Assembly: GCF_001427825.1 (NCBI RefSeq)
Contig: NZ_LMGT01000005.1
Span: 205,500 to 269,499 of the forward strand
Direction of reading: 5' to 3'
Source: Brevundimonas sp. Root608
GTDB taxonomy: Bacteria; Pseudomonadota; Alphaproteobacteria; Caulobacterales; Caulobacteraceae
DNA length: 64,000 nucleotides
Shown here piece after piece: positions 26,104 to 34,756 of this stretch. A model generated the notes under the pieces. The model searched no databases. It worked only from the letters and a program-made list of their open reading frames with translations, and was not told where the DNA came from. Position 1 is the stretch's first letter. Each line of letters opens with the position of its first letter. A program made the translations under genes and the position numbers.

Positions 26104-27813
26104 CTATTCCTTGGCGCCGGCCTTCTCGCGAAGGGCCGCGCCCAGGATGTCGCCCAGCGAGGCGCCCGAGTCCGACGAACCGAACTGTTCGATCGCCGCG
26201 GTCTCGTCCTTCATTTCCAGAGCCTTGATCGACACCGAGACGCGGCGCGAGGCCTTGTCGATGCCGGTGACCATGGCGTCGACGCGATCGCCGACCGAGA
26301 AGCGCTCGGTGCGCTGGTCGTTGCGGTCGCGCGACAGGTCGGACTTGCGGATGAAGGCGGTCGCCGGAGCGTCGTCTTCACCGAACTTGACCTCGATGCC
26401 GCCGGTTTCCACCGACGTCACGGTGACGGTGACCTGCTGGCCCTTCTTGAAGGTGTCGCCTTCCATCGGGTCGCCGCCCAGCTGCTTGATGCCCAGCGAG
26501 ACGCGTTCCTTCTCGACGTCGACGTCCAGCACCTTGGCCTTGACGGTTTCGCCCTTGCGGTAGCGCTGGATGGCTTCCTCGCCGGAGACGTTCCAGTCCA
26601 GGTCGGACAGGTGGACCATGCCGTCGATGTCGTTGTCCAGGCCGATGAACAGGCCGAACTCGGTGGCGTTCTTGACCTCGCCCTCGACGGTCGAACCGAT
26701 CGGGTTGGCGGCCACGAAGGCGTCCCACGGGTTGTCCTGGGCCTGCTTGAGGCCCAGCGAGATGCGGCGCTTGGAGGCGTCGACGTCCAGCACGACCACA
26801 TCGACTTCCTGCGAGGTCGAGACGATCTTGCCCGGGTGGACGTTCTTCTTGGTCCAGGACATTTCCGAGACGTGGACCAGGCCTTCAACGCCGGCTTCCA
26901 GCTCGACGAACGCGCCGTAGTCGGTGATGTTGGTGATGCGGCCGGTCATCTTGGCGCCGACCGGGTATTTCGCTTCCACGCCGTCCCACGGATCGGTCTG
27001 CAGCTGCTTCATGCCGAGGCTGATGCGCTGGGTGTCCGGGTTGATCTTGACGATCTGGACCTTGACGGTGTCGCCGACGGCGAGGACCTGCGAGGGGTGC
27101 GAGACGCGCTTCCACGACATGTCGGTGACGTGCAGCAGGCCGTCGATGCCGCCCAGGTCCACGAACGCGCCGTAGTCGGTGATGTTCTTGACCACGCCTT
27201 CGCGGACTTCGCCTTCCAGCAGCTGGCCGACCAGTTCGGTGCGCTGTTCGGCGCGGGCTTCTTCCAGGATGGCGCGACGCGAGACGACGATGTTGCCGCG
27301 CGGACGGTCCATTTTCAGGATGGCGAAGGGCTGTTCCTTGCCCATCAGCGGGCCGACGTCGCGCACCGGGCGGATGTCGACCTGCGAGCCCGGCAGGAAG
27401 GCCGAGGCGCCGCCGAGGTCGACGGTGAAGCCGCCCTTGACGCGGCCGACGATGGCGCCGTTGACCGGCTGGCCTTCGGCGAACACGACTTCCAGACGGG
27501 TCCAGGCTTCTTCGCGGCGAGCCTTGTCGCGGCTGATGACGGCTTCACCCAGGGCGTTCTCGACGCGCTCGAGATAGACTTCGACATTGTCGCCGAGCTT
27601 CGGAATGACGGCGCCTTCGCCGATGCCGAACTCGCGGGCCGGGATGCGGCCTTCGGTCTTCAGACCGACGTCGATGATCAGGATGTCCTTTTCGATGCCG
27701 ACGACGCGGCCGTGGACGACCTGGCCTTCGCCGAGGTCGCGGCCCTGAAGGGTTTCGTCGAGCAGCGCGGCGAAGTCGTCACGCGAGGGAGAGAAGCTTT
27801 GGGTGTCAGTCAT
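26104..27813 (-). CDS. rpsA: 30S ribosomal protein S1
   Basis: This 569-residue RNA-binding ribosomal protein brings mRNA to the 30S subunit. Six S1-type OB repeats are visible, the central ones with the repeating pattern ITDYGAFV-L-G-GLVHVS(E/D)MSW and ISLG(M/L)KQ. Length is typical. Gene order aroA-cmk-rpsA-ihfB is conserved among proteobacteria. It lies 154 bases downstream of cmk, so it probably has its own promoter in that gap, which I could not pin down. Confidence 0.97.
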   Translation of the reverse strand: MTDTQSFSPSRDDFAALLDETLQGRDLGEGQVVHGRVVGIEKDILIIDVGLKTEGRIPAREFGIGEGAVIPKLGDNVEVYLERVENALGEAVISRDKARREEAWTRLEVVFAEGQPVNGAIVGRVKGGFTVDLGGASAFLPGSQVDIRPVRDVGPLMGKEQPFAILKMDRPRGNIVVSRRAILEEARAEQRTELVGQLLEGEVREGVVKNITDYGAFVDLGGIDGLLHVTDMSWKRVSHPSQVLAVGDTVKVQIVKINPDTQRISLGMKQLQTDPWDGVEAKYPVGAKMTGRITNITDYGAFVELEAGVEGLVHVSEMSWTKKNVHPGKIVSTSQEVDVVVLDVDASKRRISLGLKQAQDNPWDAFVAANPIGSTVEGEVKNATEFGLFIGLDNDIDGMVHLSDLDWNVSGEEAIQRYRKGETVKAKVLDVDVEKERVSLGIKQLGGDPMEGDTFKKGQQVTVTVTSVETGGIEVKFGEDDAPATAFIRKSDLSRDRNDQRTERFSVGDRVDAMVTGIDKASRRVSVSIKALEMKDETAAIEQFGSSDSGASLGDILGAALREKAGAKE

Positions 27814-27967
27814 GCAGTGTTGAGGTTTCTAACGGCTGTGGCGCGCGACCGAACGGCCCCGCGCGAGGTGAGTGTGAAAGGGGTCATCAGGTCGTCAGGA
27901 CGCGAGGCGAATGAACCAGAACGCCCGCGGAAGCCGAGGATGACGCGCTGGATTTGCCTTTGGGCCC

Positions 27968-28618
27968 CTAAAGGCCGTTCCGGACACGCGCCGCCTCGAC
28001 GATACGGCGGGCCGCATCGAAGGCGGTCTCTATATCCATTTCGGTCGTGTCCAGCAAGACGGCGTCATCAGCCTGGATCATAGGGGCAGCGCCCCGGCCC
28101 GCATCACGCTCGTCGCGCCGCACGATGTCGGCCAGCATGTCTTCATAGGCGATGGCGTCGCCCCGGCCCGTCAACTGCTTCCAGCGGCGCATCGCCCGAA
28201 CTTCCGGGGCCGCGGTCACGAACAGCTTGGCCTGGGCGTCCGGCGCAATGACGGTGCCGATGTCGCGTCCGTCGAGCACCGCTCCGCCGGGCCGGGCGGC
28301 GAACGCTTTCTGGAAGGCCAACAGGGCCGCACGCACGCCTGGATAGCCGGCGACCCTGCTGGCGGCTTCGCCGGCTCCCCGGTCGGTCAGCCGGTCGGTG
28401 TCGATCAGGTGGCTGGCGTCCAGCGCCCGCGCTATCGCCTCGGCGGCGGCGGCGTCCGCCAGAGATCGCCCCGCGTCCAGCACGCCCAGCCCCACGGCCC
28501 GGTACAGCAGACCCGTGTCGAGATGCGGCAGGCCATAGGTCCGCGCCAGCCGGGCGGCGATCGTGCCCTTGCCCGAGGCGGCGGGGCCGTCGACGGCGAT
28601 AATCAGAAATCGGTTCAT
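27968..28618 (-). CDS. cmk: Cytidylate kinase
   Basis: This 216-residue cytoplasmic kinase phosphorylates CMP and dCMP with ATP. The N-terminal P-loop [20 protein letters not shown] and [10 protein letters not shown] are diagnostic, with [22 protein letters not shown] in the CMP-binding region and RRDERDAGR in the lid. The start overlaps the aroA stop (ATGA), showing translational coupling. Confidence 0.96.
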   Translation of the reverse strand: MNRFLIIAVDGPAASGKGTIAARLARTYGLPHLDTGLLYRAVGLGVLDAGRSLADAAAAEAIARALDASHLIDTDRLTDRGAGEAASRVAGYPGVRAALLAFQKAFAARPGGAVLDGRDIGTVIAPDAQAKLFVTAAPEVRAMRRWKQLTGRGDAIAYEDMLADIVRRDERDAGRGAAPMIQADDAVLLDTTEMDIETAFDAARRIVEAARVRNGL

Positions 28619-29937
28619 TCAGACGCTGCGATATCGGCCCCGAGGCCTCGCATCAACTCGACAAATCCCGGAAAGCTCGTCGCGATCATGCCCGGTTCGT
28701 CGACAGCGACCGCCTCGTCGGCCGCCAGGCCCAGCACCAGATGGCTCATGGCGATGCGGTGATCGCCGTGGGTGGTGATGGTCGCGCCGCCCCGAACCGG
28801 GCCGCCGGCGACGGTGAAGCCTTCAGGTTCCTCTTCCACCGCGACGCCGCAAGCCTTCAGGCCCGCCGCCATCAGGGCGATGCGGTCGCTTTCCTTGACC
28901 CGCATCTCGCCGATGCCGCGCATGACGGTGGAGCCCGCCGCGAAGGCGGCGGTGGCGGCAAGGATCGGATATTCGTCGATCATCGAGGCGGCTCGTTCCG
29001 GCGGCACGACCACGCCGGTCAGGGCCGAATGCCGCGCCGTCACGTCGCCCACCTCTTCCCCGCCGGCCATGCGGCGGTTCGAGACCGTCAGATCGGCCCC
29101 CATCTCGCGCCATGTCTCGAACAGGCCGGTGCGCAGCGGATTGAGCATGACGCCTTCGACGGTCACCTCCGAGCCCGGAACGATCAGCCCCGCCGCCAGC
29201 GGGAAAGCCGCCGAGGATGGATCGCCGGGCACGGCGACGGTGGTTCCCGTCAACGCCTGCCCGCCCTTCAGACTGACGCGCCAGCCCTGTTCCATCGGCA
29301 GCACCCCGACCTCGACCCCGAAGGCGCGCAGCATCCGTTCGGTGTGGTCGCGGCTCGGTTCGGGCTCGGCCACCGTGATCACGCCGTTCGCGTTCAGCCC
29401 GGCCAGCAGGATGGCCGACTTCACCTGCGCTGACGCCACCGGCTGAACAAAATCGATCGCGGCCAGATCCCCGCCCTGAATCTCGACGGGCAGGCGATCC
29501 GGTTCCGCCCTCCAGCCGAAACGCGCGCCCATTTCCGCCAACGGCCCGGTCACCCGCTTCATCGGACGTTTGCGCAGGCTGGCGTCGCCGTCGAAGGTCA
29601 CGGCGATCGGATAGCCCGCCGCCGCGCCCATCAGCAGCCGTACGCCTGTGCCGGCGTTGCCGCAGTCGATAACGCCGGCCGGCTGTTTGAATCCGCCCTG
29701 CCCAGTCACCCGCCAGCGGCCTTCGCCCAGCCGCTCCACGGTCGCTCCGAAGGCTTCCACCGCCCGCGCGGTCGCCAGCACGTCGTCGCCTTCCAGCAAC
29801 CCCTCGATCTCGGTCACACCCGTGGCCATCGCTCCCAGAATCAGGACGCGGTGCGACATGGACTTGTCGCCGGGAGCGCGCACGAGGCCGTTCAGCGAAG
29901 CGCTGCGGCGGGCGGTCAGATAGCCTGGGGTCGACAC
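28615..29937 (-). CDS. aroA: 3-phosphoshikimate 1-carboxyvinyltransferase (EPSP synthase)
   Basis: About 440 residues from the GTG at 29937, which follows GGAGACCGCAGG; the open frame runs further upstream but that part overlaps the divergent TIGR02300 gene. The enzyme joins shikimate 3-phosphate and phosphoenolpyruvate in aromatic amino-acid synthesis. [48 protein letters not shown] and [12 protein letters not shown] are family motifs. The Ala in NAGTGVR corresponds to the position that is Gly in class I enzymes, which suggests class II-like glyphosate behaviour (inference). Confidence 0.95.
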   Translation of the reverse strand: MSTPGYLTARRSASLNGLVRAPGDKSMSHRVLILGAMATGVTEIEGLLEGDDVLATARAVEAFGATVERLGEGRWRVTGQGGFKQPAGVIDCGNAGTGVRLLMGAAAGYPIAVTFDGDASLRKRPMKRVTGPLAEMGARFGWRAEPDRLPVEIQGGDLAAIDFVQPVASAQVKSAILLAGLNANGVITVAEPEPSRDHTERMLRAFGVEVGVLPMEQGWRVSLKGGQALTGTTVAVPGDPSSAAFPLAAGLIVPGSEVTVEGVMLNPLRTGLFETWREMGADLTVSNRRMAGGEEVGDVTARHSALTGVVVPPERAASMIDEYPILAATAAFAAGSTVMRGIGEMRVKESDRIALMAAGLKACGVAVEEEPEGFTVAGGPVRGGATITTHGDHRIAMSHLVLGLAADEAVAVDEPGMIATSFPGFVELMRGLGADIAASE

Positions 29938-30055
29938 CCTGCGGTCTCCGGGAGGGTCAGCGGGCGCGGGCGCGCGGAGATGGTTTTTGACAGCGGCGTC
30001 AGGGGGTGGCAAGGGAGCCGCCCCATTTCCCCACTCCCGCCAAAGGTCTTCAACC

Positions 30056-30517
30056 GTGGCCAAACCCGAACTGGGCCAGAAGCAGGTCTGCCCGAACTGC
30101 CAGGCCAAATTCTATGACCTGGGCCGCCGCCCGGCTCATTGCCCCAAATGCGCGACCGATTTCGATCCGGAGGAGGCGCTGAAGCTGCGCAACCGCCGTG
30201 GCCGTCCGGCCGGCTATCCCGCCGACGAGGCCGACGAGGATCAGGTCAAGGACAAGAAGGTCGACGGCGACGAGGACGAGGAAGAAGAAGCCGTCGCGAC
30301 GCCCGAGATCGATCAGGAGGGCCACGAGCCCATCCTGACGCCCGACGACGACGACGACGCCCCCGTCGACCCGACCGAGGAGCCCGGCATGGGCGAGGCG
30401 ACCGAGGACGACGACGTCCTGGCCGATGACGATGACGACGATTCGGTCCCGTTCATCGAGGACGAGGACGACGACGCGTTCGAGGACGAGATCAAGACGC
30501 CCAAGGACGACGAATAG
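30056..30517 (+). CDS. TIGR02300 family zinc-ribbon acidic protein
   Basis: About 153 residues from a GTG at 30056 behind an AAAGG ribosome site. The N-terminus has a zinc-ribbon-like pair CPNC...CPKC around FYDLG, matching the alphaproteobacterial FYDLN-acid family (TIGR02300). From about residue 50 the protein is nearly all Asp/Glu with short hydrophobic breaks (e.g. [18 protein letters not shown]), so it is probably disordered. Its function is not known. It is divergent from aroA across 118 bases. Confidence 0.85.
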   Translation: MAKPELGQKQVCPNCQAKFYDLGRRPAHCPKCATDFDPEEALKLRNRRGRPAGYPADEADEDQVKDKKVDGDEDEEEEAVATPEIDQEGHEPILTPDDDDDAPVDPTEEPGMGEATEDDDVLADDDDDDSVPFIEDEDDDAFEDEIKTPKDDE

Positions 30518-30530
30518 GCTTTTTTCGGAC

Positions 30531-30564
30531 CTCCGCCGGACGACTTTTCACACGTCCGGCGGAG
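30531..30564 (+). terminator. 12-bp perfect hairpin after the TIGR02300 gene
   Basis: CTCCGCCGGACG pairs perfectly with CGTCCGGCGGAG around a 10-base loop, 13 bases after the stop. The downstream flank is A-rich rather than T-rich, so termination is plausible but not certain; a run of Ts lies before the stem instead. Confidence 0.5.
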
Positions 30565-30672
30565 ACGAAAATAAATGGCTGGACCGGGGTTGATCGCGAT
30601 CAGGCCCTGACATAGGTTCCGCCGCCTCGCAGCAGGGCCTCCCGGCCCCCACGCGATCCGACCGAAAGGTTC

Positions 30673-30748
<76 letters not shown>

Positions 30749-30750
30749 TC

Positions 30751-30780
30751 GAAGGCCCCGCGGGAAACCGCGGGGCCTTC
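30751..30780 (+). terminator. Terminator hairpin of tRNA-Ala
   Basis: GAAGGCCCCGCGG (30751-30763) pairs perfectly with CCGCGGGGCCTTC (30768-30780) around a GAAA loop, 2 bases after the tRNA 3' end. The T-tract is absent, but the position and stability fit a tRNA terminator. Confidence 0.7.
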
Positions 30781-30899
30781 GTCCCATCCGGCTCCCGGTT
30801 GATCTCGGGTCCATCCTGCCCCATCTGCACGATACGCCGACGCCTCGCCGATGACGGGGGGCGCAGACGGCGCAAGGCCTGCTTCGGGGGCATGAAACG

Positions 30900-31319
30900 A
30901 TGACGACGCGAACCATATTGTTCGACAGCCCCTTCCTGCTGGGCTTCGACCACACCCGGGCGATGATCGACCGGGCCGCCCGCGCCGCCGCGGACAGCTA
31001 TCCGCCCTACAATGTCGAACAGCGGGGCGAGCACGCCGTGCGGATCACCCTGGCGGTCGCCGGCTTCGGCCCCGAGGATCTGGCCGTGACCCTCGAAGGC
31101 CGCCAGCTGACCATCGCCGGCAAGCGCGAACCGTCCGACAAGGCCGACCAGGCGTTTCTGCATCGCGGCATCGCGGGCCGCGGCTTCGTCCGCAGCTTCG
31201 TGCTGGCCGACGGGCTGGAGGTGGAGGAGGCGCGACTGGAGCATGGCCTCCTGCATGTCGACATGCGGCGCCCGGAAGACCTGCCGACGGTGCGGCGCAT
31301 CCCCATCACCACGGGCTGA
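30900..31319 (+). CDS. Small heat shock protein, Hsp20 family
   Basis: This 139-residue cytoplasmic holdase chaperone has an alpha-crystallin domain at about 38-130 (PPYNVEQRGEHAVRITLAVAGF...LTIAGKRE...FVRSFVLADGLEVEEARLEHGLLHVDMRRPE). The N-terminal arm (MTTRTILFDSPFLLGFDHTRAMIDR) is short and like the IbpA type of alphaproteobacteria. It is followed by a DUF1150 protein, a conserved pairing. No ROSE-like thermometer hairpin is obvious in its short leader. Confidence 0.9.
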   Translation: MTTRTILFDSPFLLGFDHTRAMIDRAARAAADSYPPYNVEQRGEHAVRITLAVAGFGPEDLAVTLEGRQLTIAGKREPSDKADQAFLHRGIAGRGFVRSFVLADGLEVEEARLEHGLLHVDMRRPEDLPTVRRIPITTG

Positions 31320-31403
31320 AAGCCGCGTTTTCCGGTCGCCGCTTTCGGGGCCGGACCCATAAGCCCTCGACGGGCGTTAGTTCAGCGTAAGGAGGCGGTC
31401 TTG

Positions 31404-31661
31404 ATGACGCCCATGAAGATGACCAAGAAGGATTTTGAAGGCCTGGGCGCGCCCGACCTTGTCTATGTGCGGGAAATCCGCGCCTCCGACGTTCTGGCCG
31501 ATGTCGTGCCGGAAGAGTCGAAGGGGCTGAAGATCGACCCCGAGGCGACGCTTTTCGCCGTGCACGCCGCCGACGGCGAGCGGCTGGCGGTGATGATGGA
31601 TCGTGAAACCGCCTTCGCCGCGGCCGTGGCCCACGAGCTGGAGCCCGTGTCCGTCCACTGA
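31404..31661 (+). CDS. DUF1150 family protein
   Basis: This 85-residue protein starts at the ATG at 31404, 8 bases after a perfect AAGGAGG; a TTG immediately before is less likely. It has the conserved VYVREIRASDV and LFAVHAADGERLAVMMDRETAFAAA segments of DUF1150. The family sits next to Hsp20 genes in alphaproteobacteria and has no known function. It converges on ptsN with a 6-base gap. Confidence 0.85.
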   Translation: MTPMKMTKKDFEGLGAPDLVYVREIRASDVLADVVPEESKGLKIDPEATLFAVHAADGERLAVMMDRETAFAAAVAHELEPVSVH

Positions 31662-31667
31662 CGGCCC

Positions 31668-32135
31668 TCAGGCCGCCGTGGCCGGGGCCTGGTCCTTGAC
31701 GAAAAGAGCGCGGATGGCGTCGGTGGTGCGGGCCTGCCGCAGCTGCTCGCGCATCTCCGGCGAACGCAGGGCGCGCGAGATCGCGGCCAGCGCCCGCAGA
31801 TGCTCGGCGCCGTCCCGGGGCGGAGCGAACAGGGCGAACAGCAGATCAACGGGGCGATCGTCGACCGCGCCATAGGCCACCGGCGTATCCAGGCGCACGA
31901 ACACCGCCGTGACCCGCCCGACGCCCTCAAGTCGGGCATGCGGCACGGCGACGCCCGAGCCGAGGCCGGTGGAGCCGAGGGCCTCGCGCTCCAGCAGCGC
32001 TTCCATCACGCGATTTTCCGGCAAGCCCAGCGCCTGGGCGGCGGCCTCGGCCACCGTATGCAGGGCCTGGCGCTTCGACGATGCGCCGCTGCGCAGGACG
32101 ACGCCGCCGTCCGCCAGCAAATCACCGATGTCCAT
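31668..32135 (-). CDS. ptsN: PTS IIA-like nitrogen regulatory protein
   Basis: This 155-residue EIIA-Ntr phospho-acceptor of the nitrogen PTS has its phosphorylatable His66 in GVAVPHARLEG. The start MDIGDLLADGGVVL (32135) matches the usual PtsN opening; an ATG 27 bases upstream would add a non-conserved tail. It signals nitrogen and potassium status to targets that vary by species. It is downstream of rpoN and hpf, the classic order. Confidence 0.93.
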   Translation of the reverse strand: MDIGDLLADGGVVLRSGASSKRQALHTVAEAAAQALGLPENRVMEALLEREALGSTGLGSGVAVPHARLEGVGRVTAVFVRLDTPVAYGAVDDRPVDLLFALFAPPRDGAEHLRALAAISRALRSPEMREQLRQARTTDAIRALFVKDQAPATAA

Positions 32136-32210
32136 GAGGAGTTCCCGACTCTGCCCATACATCCCGAACGGGCGGGGGCCGTTTAGACCACCCGCCTCTA
32201 TTGGGGAAGA

Positions 32211-32876
32211 CTATACGCTCTTACCGTTTACCGAACCGTGTCCGTTGACCGATTTCGACGTCCGCTCCGGATCGATCCAGCCCACGTTTCCGTCGGGCCG
32301 GCGGTAGACCACCGAAATGCCGCCGTGGGCCGCATTGCGGAACAGGACGACCGGATAGCCGGTCATGTCCAGTTCGAGCACGGCGCGTCCGACCGTGATC
32401 GTGCGGATCTCCGCCTCGGTCTCGGCGATGACCATGCCGACGGGCGGGGGTTCGCCGGGCGCGCCCGCATCGCCGAAGTCCGCGTCCTCGACCTCATCGG
32501 GGCTGCGCAGGACGATGCTTCGCGCCACGTCGCGGGCCGCGTTCTCCGACTTCTCGGGCGACAGGCCGCGCGGGCCAGCGTGATGGTTCTTGAGCCGACG
32601 CTTGTAGCGACGGACGCGCTTCTCGAGCTTCTCTAGCGAATCCGAGAACGCACCGTGGGCGTCGCCGCCCAGCCCGCTGGTGACGATGGCCTCTCCGGAC
32701 GCCAGACGGACCCAACAGTCCACCTTGAAGCCGTGGCCGTCCTTGGACACCACGACCTCGGCGTCCTGGGCGCCGCGTTCGAAATATTTGCCGATCCCGT
32801 CTTCGAGTTCCTGGGAGATGCGCGAGCCTAACGCGTCGCCGACATCCACGTGCTTGCCGCTGACTTGGATTTGCAT
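32211..32876 (-). CDS. hpf: Ribosome hibernation promoting factor, long form
   Basis: This 221-residue protein dimerises ribosomes into 100S particles in slow growth. The N-terminal domain (MQIQVSGKHVDVGDALGSRISQELEDGIGKYF) is the ribosome-binding HPF/YfiA fold; the C-terminal domain (ETEAEIRTITVGRAVLELDMTGYPVVLFRNAAHGGISVVYRR) is the dimerisation domain of long HPFs. The open frame continues upstream into DNA coding rpoN in another frame, which is not part of the gene. A cluster of GAATTCGAC repeats lies in its 200-bp upstream region. Confidence 0.93.
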   Translation of the reverse strand: MQIQVSGKHVDVGDALGSRISQELEDGIGKYFERGAQDAEVVVSKDGHGFKVDCWVRLASGEAIVTSGLGGDAHGAFSDSLEKLEKRVRRYKRRLKNHHAGPRGLSPEKSENAARDVARSIVLRSPDEVEDADFGDAGAPGEPPPVGMVIAETEAEIRTITVGRAVLELDMTGYPVVLFRNAAHGGISVVYRRPDGNVGWIDPERTSKSVNGHGSVNGKSV

Positions 32877-32950
32877 GTCGATAGAACGCGACCGATCGCG
32901 AATGGTGTCAACGCCGATCACTGAAATGTGGTGACGCTCGAGGCGGGGGA

Positions 32951-33045
32951 GAATTCGACGATCGGGGCGCCGGGGAATTCGACCACTTGAGGGACGAGGA
33001 ATTCGACGACGGATTTCGACGACTGAACGGAGAATTCGACGACGG
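32951..33045. repeat. Cluster of five GAATTCGAC direct repeats
   Basis: GAATTCGAC occurs at 32951, 32975, 32999 and 33032, and as GATTTCGAC at 33012, in the 200-bp gap between rpoN and hpf. Start-to-start spacings are 24, 24, 13 and 20. Several copies are followed by GACGG. The last copy shares 18 identical bases with the palindrome at 19593. It may be a binding-site array or the trace of slippage. Confidence 0.75.
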
Positions 33046-33076
33046 GCGAGTGATACAGGAGCGACAGCCGGGGCGG

Positions 33077-34594
33077 TCAACCCGTCCGCAGCATCCGCTT
33101 GCGCTCGACCGACGAGGGAATGCGCAGGGCCTCGCGGTATTTGGCCACGGTGCGGCGGGCGATGTCGATGCCGGTCTCTTTCAGAATTTCCACGATCCGG
33201 TCGTCGGACAGGACGTCGCCGTCCCGGCCCTCGGTTTCGATCATGGCCTTGATCCGGTGCCGCACGGCCTCGGCCGAGTGGGTGGCCCCGCCGTCGGACG
33301 ACTGGATCGCCGCGGTGAAGAAGAATTTCAGCTCGAAGACGCCGCGCGGGGTCGAGACGTATTTGTTCGAGGTCACCCGCGAGACCGTCGACTCGTGCAT
33401 GCCGATGGCGTCGGCGACGGTCTTCAGGTTCAGCGGCCGCAGGAACTCCACGCCGAAGGCGAGGAAGGCGTCCTGCTGGCGCACGATCTCGGACGAGACC
33501 TTGAGAATGGTCTTCGCCCGCTGGTCCAGCGACTTCACCAGCCAGCTGGCCTGGGCCGCGCAGTCCGCGACGAAGGTCTTTTCCACGTCCGAGCGCGAAC
33601 CCGCCGCCACCACGCCGTGATAGCGCTTGTCCATGATCAGGCGCGGCAGGGTGTCCGCGTTCAGTTCGACCTTCCAGCCGCCGGCGGGATCGGCGCGCAC
33701 ATGGACGTCGGGGATCACCGTCTGGGCCGGTTCGCCGCCGAAGCCCGCGCCCGGTCGGGGCGTCAGCGCCTTCAGCTCCGCGATCATCTCGGCCATGTCC
33801 TCGGCGTCGACGCCGCAGGCCTTGCGCAGGGCCGACAGGTCCCGTTTGGCCAGCAGGTCCAGATTCTCCAGCAGACAACCCATGGCCGGGTCGAAGCGGT
33901 TGCGCTCGATCAGCTGCAGCTTCAGGCATTCGGGCACGGACCGCGCCATGACGCCGGTCGGCTCGAAGCCGTGGCAGACGGTCAGCACCGCCTCGACGCG
34001 TTCCAGCGGAATGCCCAGCCGGTCCGCCACCTCGTTCAGGTCGCCGCGCAGATAGCCGCCCTCGTCGACGCCGTCGATCAGGGTCAGGGCGATGGCGTGG
34101 TCGGAGGGCGAGAACCCGGCCTGCGAGGCCTGGCCCTGCAGATGCTCCCACAGGGTGGCGTCGCGGGTGTCGGGCTGTTCGCGGCCCTCGCCGTCGGGCA
34201 GGCCGCCGCCCGAGCCGGCGCGCGACCAGTCGTTGAGCCCGACCTGGGCCTCGCCGGTCCCGACATCCTCCATCCGGTCCGAGGTGCGCTCGCCGGGGCT
34301 GGCGTCGCCGTAGACGTCGTCGGAGCGCGCATCCAGCGAGCGGTCCGCGTCGGCCACCCGGCCCTCGTCAAAACTCATCTCGGCGGCGTCGTGGCTCTCG
34401 ACCGCAGCCGGAGGCTCGGTCTCGCCGCCCGGTTCGGCGTCCTCGCGCTGCAACAGCGGATTGCGCTCCAGCTCGGCCTCGACGAAGGCGTCCAGCTCGA
34501 GGTTCGACAGTTGCAGCAGCTTGATCGCCTGCTGCAGCTGGGGCGTGATGACCAGCCCCTGGCCCTGCCTGATCTCCAGCCTCTGACCGAGCAC
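33077..34594 (-). CDS. rpoN: RNA polymerase sigma-54 factor
   Basis: This 505-residue sigma factor directs RNA polymerase to -24/-12 promoters, in relatives for flagella, stalk and nitrogen genes. It has the Gln/Leu-rich N-terminal region I (RQGQGLVITPQLQQAIKLLQLSNLELD), an acidic region II, the core-binding domain, HESTVSRVTSNKY helix-turn-helix and the RpoN box ARRTVAKYRE. Length is normal. It is followed by hpf and ptsN. A TTAA-N7-CTAA motif upstream is a candidate CtrA site. Confidence 0.96.
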   Translation of the reverse strand: MLGQRLEIRQGQGLVITPQLQQAIKLLQLSNLELDAFVEAELERNPLLQREDAEPGGETEPPAAVESHDAAEMSFDEGRVADADRSLDARSDDVYGDASPGERTSDRMEDVGTGEAQVGLNDWSRAGSGGGLPDGEGREQPDTRDATLWEHLQGQASQAGFSPSDHAIALTLIDGVDEGGYLRGDLNEVADRLGIPLERVEAVLTVCHGFEPTGVMARSVPECLKLQLIERNRFDPAMGCLLENLDLLAKRDLSALRKACGVDAEDMAEMIAELKALTPRPGAGFGGEPAQTVIPDVHVRADPAGGWKVELNADTLPRLIMDKRYHGVVAAGSRSDVEKTFVADCAAQASWLVKSLDQRAKTILKVSSEIVRQQDAFLAFGVEFLRPLNLKTVADAIGMHESTVSRVTSNKYVSTPRGVFELKFFFTAAIQSSDGGATHSAEAVRHRIKAMIETEGRDGDVLSDDRIVEILKETGIDIARRTVAKYREALRIPSSVERKRMLRTG

Positions 34595-34666
34595 CGTATT
34601 CCCCCGTGCAAGCCGTCGCCGCCCCGTGGCCCGAAACTTGCTGGGGCGACTGTGTCGCCGAACCGG

Positions 34667-34681
34667 TTAACGGTGTTCTAA
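34667..34681. promoter_or_regulatory. CtrA-like motif between rpoN and M20 peptidase genes
   Basis: TTAA-CGGTGTT-CTAA has the 4-7-4 spacing of the CtrA consensus TTAA-N7-TTAA with one mismatch. It lies in the divergent 162-bp gap, 73 bases upstream of rpoN. CtrA control is inferred from the likely Caulobacterales host. Confidence 0.35.
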
Positions 34682-34756
34682 ACGCCGGGGCGACCGCGTG
34701 CGCTTTACTCCGGGCCATGGATCGGAAACGCTGAGGCCTTCCAGCCAGAGGTCGCC

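Noticed and set aside
32951..33045. GAATTCGAC array considered as a CRISPR array
   Set aside because: Repeats are 9 bases, spacers 4-15 bases and irregular, and no cas genes are present.
32877..34151. Open frame continuing upstream from hpf, as if hpf were fused to a larger protein
   Set aside because: The extension runs through rpoN in another frame and is Arg/Pro/Gly-rich; the hpf domain starts exactly at the ATG at 32876.
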